A stretch of 64,000 nt of DNA from Psychroflexus tropicus DSM 15496 (GCF_000378765.1 NZ_KB905345.1:124001-188000); one strand, 5' to 3'. Counted from the stretch's first letter, positions 9,101-17,252 are shown. Translations and numbers: made by a program. The notes: generated by a model from the sequence alone, not told the origin.

Positions 9101-10050
9101 GCACCTGCATCGGGAGTTTTAACTGACTTTCCTTCATAAATTACAGTTGCATTCCTATGGATAAGAGCTCCGTACACTATATAGCTATGCCCAACAACCC
9201 AGCCTACATCTGAAGCCGCCCAAAAAACATCCCCTGGTTGAGTCCCATAAATATTTTCCATTGAGTATCTAAGGGCTACAGCATAACCACCTGTATCTCT
9301 AACCACTCCTTTTGGAGATCCAGTAGTTCCAGAAGTGTAAAGTATATAGGAAGGATCTTTAGATTTCAAGGCCACAGCTTCAGCAGGAGTAGCCTTATCA
9401 GTTAATTCTAAATAATCAACATCATAGGCTTTTGTTTCAAATTTAACTCCCAGTTTTCTGTTGAAGACCACTACTTTTTCAACCTTATGCTTGGCCTTTT
9501 CTATAGCTTCATCCACCATAGGCTTATATTCGATAAGACGATCCACTTCTATTCCTGAAGTTGCCGTAATGATGACTTTTGGCTTTGCATCATCGATCCT
9601 CATGGCTAGTTCGTCTGGTGCGAAGCCTCCAAAAACAACCGAATGTATGGCGCCTATTCTTGCACAGGCCAGCATACTAAATAACGAATGCGAAATCATA
9701 GGCATATAAATAATCACGCGATCACCTTTTTCAACGCCTAGCTCTTTAAGTCCTCCTGCCAGCTTAGAAACTTTTTCTAGAACCTCATTGTAAGTATATT
9801 TTACCTGCTTCTGTCGCACCGCAGAGTCATAAATTAAGGCCACTTCGTCTCCATAACCATTTTCAACATGCTGATCTAAACACAAGTAGCTTAAGTTTGT
9901 CTCTCCATCTGGAAACCAGTGGTAAATACCTTCTTCTGTTTGCTCCAGGGCTTTGGTTGGGGCTTTGAACCAGTTAGTCTTTTTTGATTCCTCCATCCAG
10001 AATTGTTCTGGATGATCAATGCTGTTTTGGTAAGTGTCTTTATAAGTCAT
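6190..10050 (-). CDS. Fused propionyl-CoA synthetase (PrpE)-acetyl-CoA synthetase (Acs) double enzyme
   Basis: One uninterrupted 1286-residue ORF holds two complete AMP-forming acyl-CoA synthetases in tandem. The N-half (about 1-630) reads as PrpE-like, the C-half (about 650-1286) as Acs-like. Each half has its own nucleotide loop (YTSGTTGSPKG 238-248; YTSGSTGTPKG 895-905), WWQTE motif (388-392; 1045-1049) and C-terminal PKTRSGK with catalytic lysine (K589; K1244). The acyl-pocket position that is Val in acetate enzymes (GSVGEP) is Val in the C-half, while the N-half has LAGER, consistent with propionate versus acetate preference (family knowledge, not tested). The enzymes are normally separate proteins of about 630-650 residues. 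The linker is about 20-30 residues. It is the last gene of an acetate sensing/uptake operon, 12 nt after the response regulator. Confidence 0.93.
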   Translation of the reverse strand: MTYKDTYQNSIDHPEQFWMEESKKTNWFKAPTKALEQTEEGIYHWFPDGETNLSYLCLDQHVENGYGDEVALIYDSAVRQKQVKYTYNEVLEKVSKLAGGLKELGVEKGDRVIIYMPMISHSLFSMLACARIGAIHSVVFGGFAPDELAMRIDDAKPKVIITATSGIEVDRLIEYKPMVDEAIEKAKHKVEKVVVFNRKLGVKFETKAYDVDYLELTDKATPAEAVALKSKDPSYILYTSGTTGSPKGVVRDTGGYAVALRYSMENIYGTQPGDVFWAASDVGWVVGHSYIVYGALIHRNATVIYEGKSVKTPDAGAFWRVIEDHKVNVMFTAPTAFRAIKKEDPDGAFIKKYDLSSLKYQFLAGERCDETTLNWAEEHLKIPVIDHWWQTESGWSIVANFMGLDPLPVKPGSAGKPVPGYDIQILSEDGEQLGPNAEGYICSKLPLPPGFMQTLWQNHERYKNGYLSKFPGYYFSGDGGYVDEDGYVFITGRIDDVINVSGHRLSTAALEEVVSQHSSVAECAVVGLTDDLKGEIPLAIVVPKTGEEDYESYKMETEIVQLVRDKIGPIASLKTVVMVKRLPKTRSGKILRRTLRKLVAGEPYKLPSTIEDPMVISDIIETFNQKKIGAFSKNKDQVTQSLKALTKSYYNIDSLAKYMDVYRISQNDPENFWNTIAERNFEWKRKWDSVLNWNPEEAKVTWFEGAKLNITENAIDRHLKTRADKTAIIWEPNNPEEEALHISYGELSKRVNKMANVLKKNGVHKGDRVCIYLPMIPELAIATLACARIGAVHSVVFAGFSASALASRINDSDCKMVITSDGSYRGAKSIDLKGIVDEALETTPSVESVLVAKRTFGKVDMVDDRDVWLHDELKQVDNTCEAEVMDAEDMLFILYTSGSTGTPKGMVHTTAGYMVYSAFSFKNVFQYQENDVYWCTADIGWITGHSYIVYGPLLNGATTLMFEGVPSYPDFGRFWEIVDKYKVNQFYTAPTAIRALAKQDIEHVNKYDLSSLKVLGSVGEPINEEAWNWYNENIGKKTCPIVDTWWQTETGGIMISPIPFVTPTKPTYATLPLPGIQPSLMDENGNEIEGNSVSGRLCIKHPWPSMARTVYGNHKRYKETYFSAFKNVYFTGDGALRDEVGYYRITGRVDDVIIVSGHNLGTAPIEDAINEHPAVAESAIIGFLHNVKGNALAGFVILKTDGESRNKENLSKEINQLIASKIGPIAKLDRIHFVSGLPKTRSGKIMRRIMRKISSNEGDQIGDVSTLLDPSIVEEIKEKVEPYLEK

Positions 10051-10062
10051 AACTAAAGATTT

Positions 10063-10437
10063 TTATTGTTTTTCGGTTAGTAATTCATTGATTCTATGTA
10101 GTAGTTTTTTCATGGAGAAAGGCTTTTTAATATAGTCCTTAGCTCCGAGTTCAAAGCCTTTTTGAACGTCACTTTCTTTATGTTTTGCACTGATGACAAT
10201 AGTTTGAGTTTTGTTTTTTAATCCTTCGTGTTGCTGTAAAAATTCCAAAACTTCGTACCCATCCACTTTGGGCATCATAATATCCAAAACCACCAGGTCG
10301 GGTTCTAGTTTTTCGATTAAGTTGATAGCTTCCTCACCGTCTCTGGCAATGAAAATATCATAATTGTTTTTTCTTAAACTATATTCCAATGCCATAATGA
10401 TATTAGGCTCATCGTCTACAAGTAAGATCTTTTTCAT
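10063..10437 (-). CDS. Receiver-only response regulator
   Basis: 124 residues comprising just a CheY-like receiver: acidic pair D8/D9, phospho-acceptor D52 (VVLDIMMP), S83 and the KP pair K105-P106. No DNA-binding output domain is present. Its ATG overlaps the stop of the upstream kinase by 4 nt, so it is the likely partner of that kinase. In proteobacterial CrbS/CrbR acetate systems the regulator carries a LuxR-type DNA-binding domain; its absence here means output must go through another protein or by direct contact. Confidence 0.93.
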   Translation of the reverse strand: MKKILLVDDEPNIIMALEYSLRKNNYDIFIARDGEEAINLIEKLEPDLVVLDIMMPKVDGYEVLEFLQQHEGLKNKTQTIVISAKHKESDVQKGFELGAKDYIKKPFSMKKLLHRINELLTEKQ

Positions 10438-13130
10438 AGTTTAGGTTTTGGTAAATTCACTATAATTTCTGCACCAATCTCAAGATCAGCATTGGCATAA
10501 ATTTGACCTCCGTGCATCTCAACAATTTGCTTACAGATAGCTAGGCCAAAGCCACTCCCCTGAGGCTTTTTATAGGTCTGATGTTTTGATTGATAGAATT
10601 TTTTGAAAATCAGTTGTAAATCTTCATCGGGGATGCCCTTGCCGTTATCTTTAACCTTCAGGTAAATTTCTTCTGAATTTGAATCCAGATGTATTTCAAT
10701 TTTTCCAGTTCCTTCCTTTACAAACTTTATAGAGTTAGATAGCAAATTGGTAATGACCTGAAGCATTTTGCTGTAATCAAATTCAGTTATAACACTACTA
10801 GAGGATTGAAACTCAACTTTGATTTGTTTTTGCTGAACAATACTACTGATTCCGTGGATAGCATCTTCAACGCAATCAGTCAAGTTATGAGGTTTTAGGT
10901 TTAACTCATCCCGGCCTGAAGCCATTTTTTCGAGATCTAGAATATCATTGATCAAAACATTTAAACGTTCTGTATCCTGAATAATATTACTGAGAAATTG
11001 ATTCTGAAGCTTCTCGGGCATCTCCTCATCTTCTGATAAAACTTCTGAACTCGCCTTAATTGATGTGATGGGTGTCTTCAACTCATGAGCCACAGTGTCT
11101 AAAAAATCATCTTTCAGCTGATCCTGGACCTTTAGTTCTTCATTAGCTGATTTTAATTCTGAAGTAAGCTTCATCAGCTTCTGGCTTTGTTCCTCTAAGG
11201 ACTTATTCAGAGATAGGGTTTCTTTATTCTCTTCTAATATTTTAAGCACTTCTACTAGAGAAACTGGCTTTTCTTTGGCGACACTGGAAATTAGTATTTT
11301 AGCCGAAGCACTTCCCACAGCACCTGTTAGTAAGCGCTCAGAAAAATTAATAAATCTGGCATCCGCTAATTGTTCTTCTGGATTTACCGCATATCGCTTT
11401 CTAAAAACTCTTAAAGCTTTATCGGCTTTACTCTGTCCTAAGAATCGAATCAATAAATTTTGAATATCCTCCACATAAGCCTCGCCCTTCCAGACATAAG
11501 CATTCTCTTTTAGGTCAACAACTTTTTGACTATTCACGAAAATCTCTCCGTAATTACGCTCTCTATAATTCCCTTTTTTAACTACAGAAAGCACTAAATA
11601 AGTGCCCGTATTCAGAATTAAGCTCCAATACAGGGCATGATTTACAGGGGTAAGTAAATCAATGCCAAACAAGGCGTAAGGCTTAAGCATTTCAACGCCC
11701 AAAAATCCTTCATCCACAAATTGATTATCACTCAGAATATTTTCAGTAATAAAGGGGAGTAAATAAGTATAGCCAACAATGAGCAAGCCTGAAACAATTC
11801 CAATTTTGGAACCCAAGGCAGAACCCCGATTCCAAAATAAACCGATGAAAAAACTGGGAGCTAATTGTGCTATTATCAAAAATGAAATCAATCCAATTGA
11901 AAACAAGGATAACTTAGGGTCAAAAACAGAATACAACCCATAAGCGAGAATGATAGAGCTAAACACTGAGATTCTTCGAATGGATTTGATCGTTTTAGTG
12001 TTATTAACCGATTTGCTTTTGGTGAGTTTTTCTAAAAATCCATAAGGAATAATCAGGTTATTACTCAGCATGGTTGATAAAGCGACGGTGGAGACCACCA
12101 CCATAGAAATCACTGCTGAAAGCCCTCCCAAAAACACGAGTGTAGCTAACCAATAATCTCCAAATGCTATAGGAATGAGAAGTGTAAAATAATCTGCATT
12201 CACCTGTTCTCCAAGAACTAAAAGTCCGCCCCAGGCTATAAAAATGACAAACACATTGAAGAGCAACAGGTAAAGTGGGAATAACCAGATCGAAGTTTTC
12301 AATTGCTTACGATTGCTAAATTCTACCACAGAGGTCTGAAACTGACGTGGTAAAAGAAAGATCGCTAAAAATGAAAGTATAATACTAAAGTACCAGTTGA
12401 CCCCACCTTCCAGACCATCTATGGAACTTAAGCTCTTAAGATCTATTTGATTCTCGGCTTGAGTATAAATATCAGAAGTTCCATCAAACACATAATAGGT
12501 GACATAAATACCTACAATAAGAAAAAAAATCAATTTTAAAACAGATTCAGCTGCTACAGAAAACATCACCCCCGTTCTGTTTCTTGAGGCATCTAAAGAT
12601 AAGGTTCCAAAAAATGCAGCAAAAGCCGCAAGAAGGATAGCGATATAAAACGTGGAATCTGTTAGCACTGAAGTGCCCTCAATTCCTATGGTAGAAGTAG
12701 ATACTACTTCAAATGTTTCTGAAACCGCTTTTAATTGTAAAGAAATGTATGGAATAATACTCGCAGCACAGACCAGTGTCACTAAAGCTCCTAAAGATTT
12801 ACTATTACCATATCTAAGCGAAATGAAATCTGCGATACTAGATACATTATACACTTTAGAAATTTGGATGATTTTCTTCAGTACAATAATCCATAAAGGT
12901 GCAGCAATCACCGGGCCTAGGTATATCGTAAGAAACTCTATTCCAGAGGTAGCGGCCATTCCCACGCTGCCATAGTAGGTCCAGGCCGAACAATATACAG
13001 CCAAGGAAAGGGCATAGACTGCCGGATGTGAAACCAATCTTGACCCTTTATTTTTTTCTGCCAAAAAGGCAATGAGAAATAAAAGTCCCAAATAGATAAA
13101 TATCAACGCTATGAGAGCAGTCTTACTCAT
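10434..13130 (-). CDS. Sodium/solute-symporter-type sensor histidine kinase (CrbS/CbrA-like)
   Basis: 898 residues. Residues about 1-515 are a multi-helix SSS-family transporter module (starting ALIALIFIYLGLLFLIAFLA). About 545-620 is a soluble linker that could be the STAC domain typical of these proteins. Then follow a short coiled coil (640-672) and a histidine kinase core: H682 in the VAHELKTP box, N-box NLLSNSIKF (796-804), G1 DNGKGIP (828-834) and G2 GSGFGLAI (858-865). Related proteins CrbS and CbrA control acetate or carbon use, and CrbS regulates acs. Here the gene is in one operon with an acetyl-CoA synthetase and an acetate symporter, so acetate sensing is a strong inference. Start codon overlaps the upstream stop by 1 nt. 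Confidence 0.93.
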   Translation of the reverse strand: MSKTALIALIFIYLGLLFLIAFLAEKNKGSRLVSHPAVYALSLAVYCSAWTYYGSVGMAATSGIEFLTIYLGPVIAAPLWIIVLKKIIQISKVYNVSSIADFISLRYGNSKSLGALVTLVCAASIIPYISLQLKAVSETFEVVSTSTIGIEGTSVLTDSTFYIAILLAAFAAFFGTLSLDASRNRTGVMFSVAAESVLKLIFFLIVGIYVTYYVFDGTSDIYTQAENQIDLKSLSSIDGLEGGVNWYFSIILSFLAIFLLPRQFQTSVVEFSNRKQLKTSIWLFPLYLLLFNVFVIFIAWGGLLVLGEQVNADYFTLLIPIAFGDYWLATLVFLGGLSAVISMVVVSTVALSTMLSNNLIIPYGFLEKLTKSKSVNNTKTIKSIRRISVFSSIILAYGLYSVFDPKLSLFSIGLISFLIIAQLAPSFFIGLFWNRGSALGSKIGIVSGLLIVGYTYLLPFITENILSDNQFVDEGFLGVEMLKPYALFGIDLLTPVNHALYWSLILNTGTYLVLSVVKKGNYRERNYGEIFVNSQKVVDLKENAYVWKGEAYVEDIQNLLIRFLGQSKADKALRVFRKRYAVNPEEQLADARFINFSERLLTGAVGSASAKILISSVAKEKPVSLVEVLKILEENKETLSLNKSLEEQSQKLMKLTSELKSANEELKVQDQLKDDFLDTVAHELKTPITSIKASSEVLSEDEEMPEKLQNQFLSNIIQDTERLNVLINDILDLEKMASGRDELNLKPHNLTDCVEDAIHGISSIVQQKQIKVEFQSSSSVITEFDYSKMLQVITNLLSNSIKFVKEGTGKIEIHLDSNSEEIYLKVKDNGKGIPDEDLQLIFKKFYQSKHQTYKKPQGSGFGLAICKQIVEMHGGQIYANADLEIGAEIIVNLPKPKL

Positions 13131-13324
13131 TACTCTGAATATTTTTTAAGGATGAGAAATGAAATCAAAATACTAGCCAACCAAATTGAAAAAATTGAAA
13201 AATAAAACAAGGGAAATCCAGCTACTGAATCCACCTGATTGAAAGCAAATACTAAGGGGAGGTTTAATAATAGAATTAAACCCAGGCTTAAAAAAATTAA
13301 TTTTTGCTGATGACGTTTTTTCAT
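13130..13324 (-). CDS. Small two-helix membrane protein of the acetate operon
   Basis: 64 residues with two predicted helices (about 8-30 and 38-60) joined by a short loop, and a basic N-terminus (MKKRHQQK). It is translationally coupled to the kinase gene (TAATG overlap). The family is not recognised. Its size and position between a symporter and an SSS-type kinase suggest an accessory subunit of the sensor, by analogy with the DUF4212 partner of the symporter. Confidence 0.7.
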   Translation of the reverse strand: MKKRHQQKLIFLSLGLILLLNLPLVFAFNQVDSVAGFPLFYFSIFSIWLASILISFLILKKYSE

Positions 13325-13396
13325 TCTATAAATTTAGCAAAATTCAAATGAGAGTGCGTTATCCAACTCCACTCTCATTTAGAATAGGTTTTAATT

Positions 13397-15184
13397 TTAA
13401 TGTCCTGAAGCTTCTCCAGCTCCACTAGGTATTCTCACATTTTCCACCATTTCCTGAACGTCCTGAGGAGGTGCAGGTGTAAACTTGCTGATGGCAATAG
13501 AAACCGTAAAATTGACGAGCATGGCAACAGACCCAAATCCTTCTGGGGAAATCCCGAACCACCAGTCTTCTGCTGTACCTCCACCGAAGAAGTCAAATTT
13601 GAATTTCATCATATAAAATATCATCAATGAGATCCCGACGACCATACCAGCTATGGCCCCTTCCTTATTCATTCGCTTGTAGAAAATACCTAGAATGATA
13701 GCAGGGAAAAAAGAAGCTGCCGCAAGACCAAAGGCTAATGCAACCACAGCGGCTACAAATCCGGGGGGATTAATTCCGAAGTAACCTGCGACGACCACAG
13801 CGGCTACAGATGATAAACGAGCAGCGATCAATTCTCCCTTATCAGTAATTTTTGGATACACCATTTTTTTGATCAGATCATGAGAAACCGAAGAAGAAAT
13901 CACCAACAACAGACCAGCTGCAGTAGATAAAGCCGCAGCGAGACAACCTGCTGCAACTAAGGCAATGACCCAGTTGGGTAAATTTGCGATTTCAGGATTG
14001 GCCAAGACCATGATGTCCTGATCAACGTACAATTCGTTTTTGTTATCAGATGGATTCATCACCACACGCTCTCCATTTTCTCCCCTTCCTTTTTCTTGAA
14101 AAGCAGGAATGCCAGTAAGTGCATTACCACCTTCTTTGGCTTTTCCTAAATATTTAATCTTACCATCTTGATCTTTATCTGTCCAAGCTAATAGCCCTAA
14201 ATCTTCCCAGGTTGTAAACCATTCTGGCATATCTACATAGTCTTTCTCATTGACTGTCTCTAGCATGTTCAATTTGCCAAACGAGGCAACTGCAGGAGCT
14301 GTGATGTAAAGAATTCCAATAAACAATAAGGCATACCCAGCCGATTTTCTGGCATCTTTTACTTTTTTTACTGTAAAAAATCTCACAATCACATGCGGTA
14401 AACCTGCAGTTCCTACCATTAAAGCTAAGGTGATGGCAAAGACATCTATAATATCTTTGGAGCCTTCCGTATAAGCGCTGAATCCAAGTTCCTGGCTCAA
14501 GCCATCCAATTTATCAAGCATGTAAGTATCGGGCTGGCTAGCTAAAGTGTCACCCATTCCAAACATAGGAATAGGGTTTCCAGTAACTTGAAATGAGATG
14601 AAAATGGCTGGAACAAGAAATGCAAAAATAAGTACACAATATTGTGCAACTTGCGTGTAGGTAATACCCTTCATACCGCCTAAAACTGCATAAAATAGAA
14701 CTATGATCATACCGATGATCACGCCGGTTTCAATTTCTACTTCTAAAAATCTTGAAAATACTACCCCAACACCTCTCATTTGCCCTGCTATATAGGTGAA
14801 GGAGACGAGTAGCGCACATATTACAGCCACTGAGCGTGCCACTTTCGAATAATAGCGGTCTCCTATAAAATCGGGAACCGTAAATTTTCCAAACTTCCTA
14901 AGGTAAGGTGCAAGCAGAAGTGCAAGTAGAACGAATCCTCCAGTCCACCCCATAAGAAATACAGAGCCATCGTAGCCCATAAATGAAATAATACCTGCCA
15001 TGGAAATAAAAGATGCAGCAGACATCCAGTCGGCAGCTGTAGCCATTCCATTTGCTAAAGGCGAGACTCCTCCGCCGGCAACATAAAATTCTTTAGTTGA
15101 GCCTGCTCGACTCCAAATCGCTATGCCGATGTAAATAGCAAATGAAATGCCAACGAAAATATAAGTAAGTGTTTGAGAATCCAT
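13397..15184 (-). CDS. Cation/acetate symporter, SSS family (ActP-like)
   Basis: 595 residues with about 13 membrane helices. The N-terminal FYVAGGGVSPLANGMATAADWMSAASF region and the RFFTVK stretch after a TAGLPHV motif are typical of ActP-type sodium:monocarboxylate symporters. A soluble insertion of about 90 residues rich in Asp, Lys and Gly (about 300-395) is larger than in enterobacterial ActP. It imports acetate or related short carboxylates across the inner membrane. It is separated by 6 nt from the DUF4212 gene upstream and lies in one operon with the kinase and the synthetase. Confidence 0.92.
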   Translation of the reverse strand: MDSQTLTYIFVGISFAIYIGIAIWSRAGSTKEFYVAGGGVSPLANGMATAADWMSAASFISMAGIISFMGYDGSVFLMGWTGGFVLLALLLAPYLRKFGKFTVPDFIGDRYYSKVARSVAVICALLVSFTYIAGQMRGVGVVFSRFLEVEIETGVIIGMIIVLFYAVLGGMKGITYTQVAQYCVLIFAFLVPAIFISFQVTGNPIPMFGMGDTLASQPDTYMLDKLDGLSQELGFSAYTEGSKDIIDVFAITLALMVGTAGLPHVIVRFFTVKKVKDARKSAGYALLFIGILYITAPAVASFGKLNMLETVNEKDYVDMPEWFTTWEDLGLLAWTDKDQDGKIKYLGKAKEGGNALTGIPAFQEKGRGENGERVVMNPSDNKNELYVDQDIMVLANPEIANLPNWVIALVAAGCLAAALSTAAGLLLVISSSVSHDLIKKMVYPKITDKGELIAARLSSVAAVVVAGYFGINPPGFVAAVVALAFGLAAASFFPAIILGIFYKRMNKEGAIAGMVVGISLMIFYMMKFKFDFFGGGTAEDWWFGISPEGFGSVAMLVNFTVSIAISKFTPAPPQDVQEMVENVRIPSGAGEASGH

Positions 15185-15190
15185 AGTTTT

Positions 15191-15463
15191 TTATTTATCG
15201 TATCCGTATTTTTTATCTAGTTTGTTCATTAACCCTACGTAAACAAAAATCAGAATGATGAATACGTAAATAGAACCTTGTTGCGCAAACCAAAAGCCGA
15301 GTTTAAACCCACCAATTTGAAATTGATCTAACCAATCTTTTAATAGAATTCCTCCTCCGTATGAAACGAGAAACCAAATGGGTAATAATATGGCTAGGTA
15401 GGTCAGGTTCTCTTTCCAGTAAGCCGTTGCGTGCTTTTGCTTTTTGTCATTTTGTTTTTTCAT
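15191..15463 (-). CDS. DUF4212 small subunit of the acetate symporter
   Basis: 90 residues: a basic N-terminus (MKKQNDKKQKHATAYWKENL), helix 1 (about 22-42), an amphipathic loop ending GFWFAQQGS, and helix 2 (about 62-80). This pattern is DUF4212, which is found next to SSS-family symporters and thought to be a symporter subunit. Spacing of 6 nt to the symporter and 2 nt to the porin-like gene supports co-translation. Confidence 0.88.
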   Translation of the reverse strand: MKKQNDKKQKHATAYWKENLTYLAILLPIWFLVSYGGGILLKDWLDQFQIGGFKLGFWFAQQGSIYVFIILIFVYVGLMNKLDKKYGYDK

Positions 15464-15465
15464 AA

Positions 15466-16689
15466 TTATAGGTATATCATAGCCTGAAGGCTGATTATAT
15501 TCTGATTTATAAGTCCAAAAGATTCTGATTTGTACTCCAGGGTTAACTTTGAATGATGACCACTGAAAAAGGCATTCAAACCAACACCAAAGATGCTTTG
15601 GTTGTCTGATGTGACATCATATTGCTGTAAAGCGTAAGAGAGATAGGGTTGTAGTTTGAAATCCTGATTATCACCAGGTAACACAAAACCGGCATGGCCG
15701 TAAAGAAAAGACCCAGTTCCATAGGGACCAAAGAGGTAGTTTTCACCATAATCATTCTGCTGATAAACAGCATAAGCGGTTAAAGCAGCATTTCTAGTTC
15801 CAATAGGAGAATCGTAAAATACATCAAAAGCATACAGAAAAACATCTTCTCCAACGGCTTGATTATTACGTTCTATTGCACTACCGTTAGGATGAGAAAA
15901 AAATCCTGTTCCAATGGTCAGTACTTTTTTCCCTCCCAGGTAGGATCCCACTTTGTAAGGAAGGTAATTGGATTCCTGATCCAAAAAATGATAAGAAAAA
16001 TACCCGGCGTAGTTATAAAGAGCCTCGGCTGAACCCAAATTATTGAGTCCAGTATAGGTGGCTTCATTAGGGTTGATAAGTCTGGAATCAAGTCCATCAC
16101 TAATTGCATTATTGATAGCCACCTGATATTGAAGCTTATCAATATTCCCTTTGGCAAATACACCAAGATGACGAGCAAACTGATCGCTTAAGCCCAAGGT
16201 AGACCAGGAGGATCTGTTATTATCCAAAGTCATCATGTTGAGCGTAGACTGGTTATTTAGCCTCGAAATACCGTTAAAGTAATGTAAGCCTGCTCCAACA
16301 GAATGACTTTCGTTTAAATTATACTGAGCCCAGGCATCGTGAAGAAAAACCTGCGATCCATCTCCAGTCCCTAAGGGATCCATATTTTGTGAACTCAAAT
16401 TGTTAAGCCCAATGTGGGAAACAATTAAAAAATCATCGGAAATCTGGCCAATAAATAAGAGCCTGGCTCTTCTAAGTAAAAAATTGGTAGAACTGACATC
16501 TTCAGGAACCTCATCCTGATAATTGAACTGAGCCTGAGCCCAGGATATTATTCTAAGGTACTTACCTGGCTGTTCTTTGTCGAATTCAATTTTGAATCCT
16601 CCTTTGTAATTAGGAGAGCCTTGGGCATTGGCGTTCAAAAAAGAACCTATCAAGCAAACTATCAAAAAAAGTCTAAATTTATTATTCAT
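15466..16689 (-). CDS. Outer-membrane porin-like protein of the acetate operon
   Basis: 407 residues with a signal peptide (1-23, cleavage after ANAQ), then alternating amphipathic strands with a phosphate-porin-like N-terminal segment (KIEFDKEQPGKYLRIISWAQ) and a C-terminus ending LQAMIYL. Likely a beta-barrel channel supplying the small carboxylate to the periplasm, since it is the first gene of the symporter-kinase-synthetase operon. Substrate is inferred from context. A nested dyad lies in its leader at 16696-16738. Confidence 0.85.
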   Translation of the reverse strand: MNNKFRLFLIVCLIGSFLNANAQGSPNYKGGFKIEFDKEQPGKYLRIISWAQAQFNYQDEVPEDVSSTNFLLRRARLLFIGQISDDFLIVSHIGLNNLSSQNMDPLGTGDGSQVFLHDAWAQYNLNESHSVGAGLHYFNGISRLNNQSTLNMMTLDNNRSSWSTLGLSDQFARHLGVFAKGNIDKLQYQVAINNAISDGLDSRLINPNEATYTGLNNLGSAEALYNYAGYFSYHFLDQESNYLPYKVGSYLGGKKVLTIGTGFFSHPNGSAIERNNQAVGEDVFLYAFDVFYDSPIGTRNAALTAYAVYQQNDYGENYLFGPYGTGSFLYGHAGFVLPGDNQDFKLQPYLSYALQQYDVTSDNQSIFGVGLNAFFSGHHSKLTLEYKSESFGLINQNIISLQAMIYL

Positions 16690-16695
16690 TCCTCA

Positions 16696-16738
16696 ACAAG
16701 TTTTAGTTTTTACTAAGCATATGTTGCTTATAACTTGT
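16696..16738 (-). promoter_or_regulatory. Nested inverted repeat in the leader of the acetate operon
   Basis: Inner dyad TAAGCA-5nt-TGCTTA at 16714-16730 lies inside an outer dyad ACAAGTT (16696-16702)/AACTTGT (16732-16738). It sits 7-49 nt upstream of the porin ATG and could be an operator or an mRNA stem-loop. No family assignment is possible. Confidence 0.45.
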
Positions 16739-16802
16739 CACGAACTTCAAATAATAAAATTGTTAAATAAAATTAAATATATATAATTGTTAACACATAT
16801 AG

Positions 16803-17216
16803 CTAATCTTTAAATCTCTCCCATTTGATCACCATATATTTATCCCCTAATTCCGTAACAATCATACCAGAACCCTTGGTGTTCTCAGGCGTAGAAAAAT
16901 AGGATCCAAGCTCAGACTGGCTTAGTATTTTATAAGTAGGATGTACTTCTGAATTTTGGACTTTATGAACATTATATTTTTTCACCCAGTTCATCACACT
17001 CACATGAGAAATACCTAATATTCGTTCAATTTCACGATAAGTTAATCCCTCTAAGTAAAGCTGAAGCGCTTTGGTGACATAATATTGATCAATTTTTTTT
17101 CCAAGTTTATTGACGGTAAAAAAATAATTACAGGACTTACATTTGTAGCGCTGACGCTGATTTACTATTCCACTTTTAACGATTTGAGATGATTGGCATT
17201 GAGGACAGAATTTCAT
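16803..17216 (-). CDS. IS1 InsA-like zinc-ribbon/HTH protein, probably a domesticated regulator
   Basis: 137 residues. The N-terminal zinc ribbon has CPQC (4-7) and CKSC (27-30). A helix-turn-helix follows at about 55-80 (LTYREIERILGISHVSVMNWVKKY), the architecture of IS1 InsA. The remaining ~55 residues are unrelated to a DDE catalytic domain. No InsB, terminal inverted repeats or target duplication are visible around it, so it is not an active IS. It lies 113 nt upstream of the porin gene in the same direction, with a tandem repeat over its own promoter region, which suggests a regulator of the acetate operon. That role is inference. Confidence 0.75.
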   Translation of the reverse strand: MKFCPQCQSSQIVKSGIVNQRQRYKCKSCNYFFTVNKLGKKIDQYYVTKALQLYLEGLTYREIERILGISHVSVMNWVKKYNVHKVQNSEVHPTYKILSQSELGSYFSTPENTKGSGMIVTELGDKYMVIKWERFKD

Positions 17217-17221
17217 ATATA

Positions 17222-17252
17222 TTAATTTAGCATAAATATACTAATTTAGCAC
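17222..17252 (-). promoter_or_regulatory. Tandem repeat upstream of the InsA-like gene
   Basis: The decamer TAATTTAGCA occurs twice, at 17223-17232 and 17242-17251, spaced 19 nt apart (about two helical turns), directly upstream of the InsA-like ATG (17216). Possibly an operator for autoregulation. Confidence 0.4.

Noticed and set aside
16803-17216. Intact IS1-type insertion sequence
   Set aside because: Only an InsA-like N-terminal region is present; no InsB, no terminal repeats, no target duplication.
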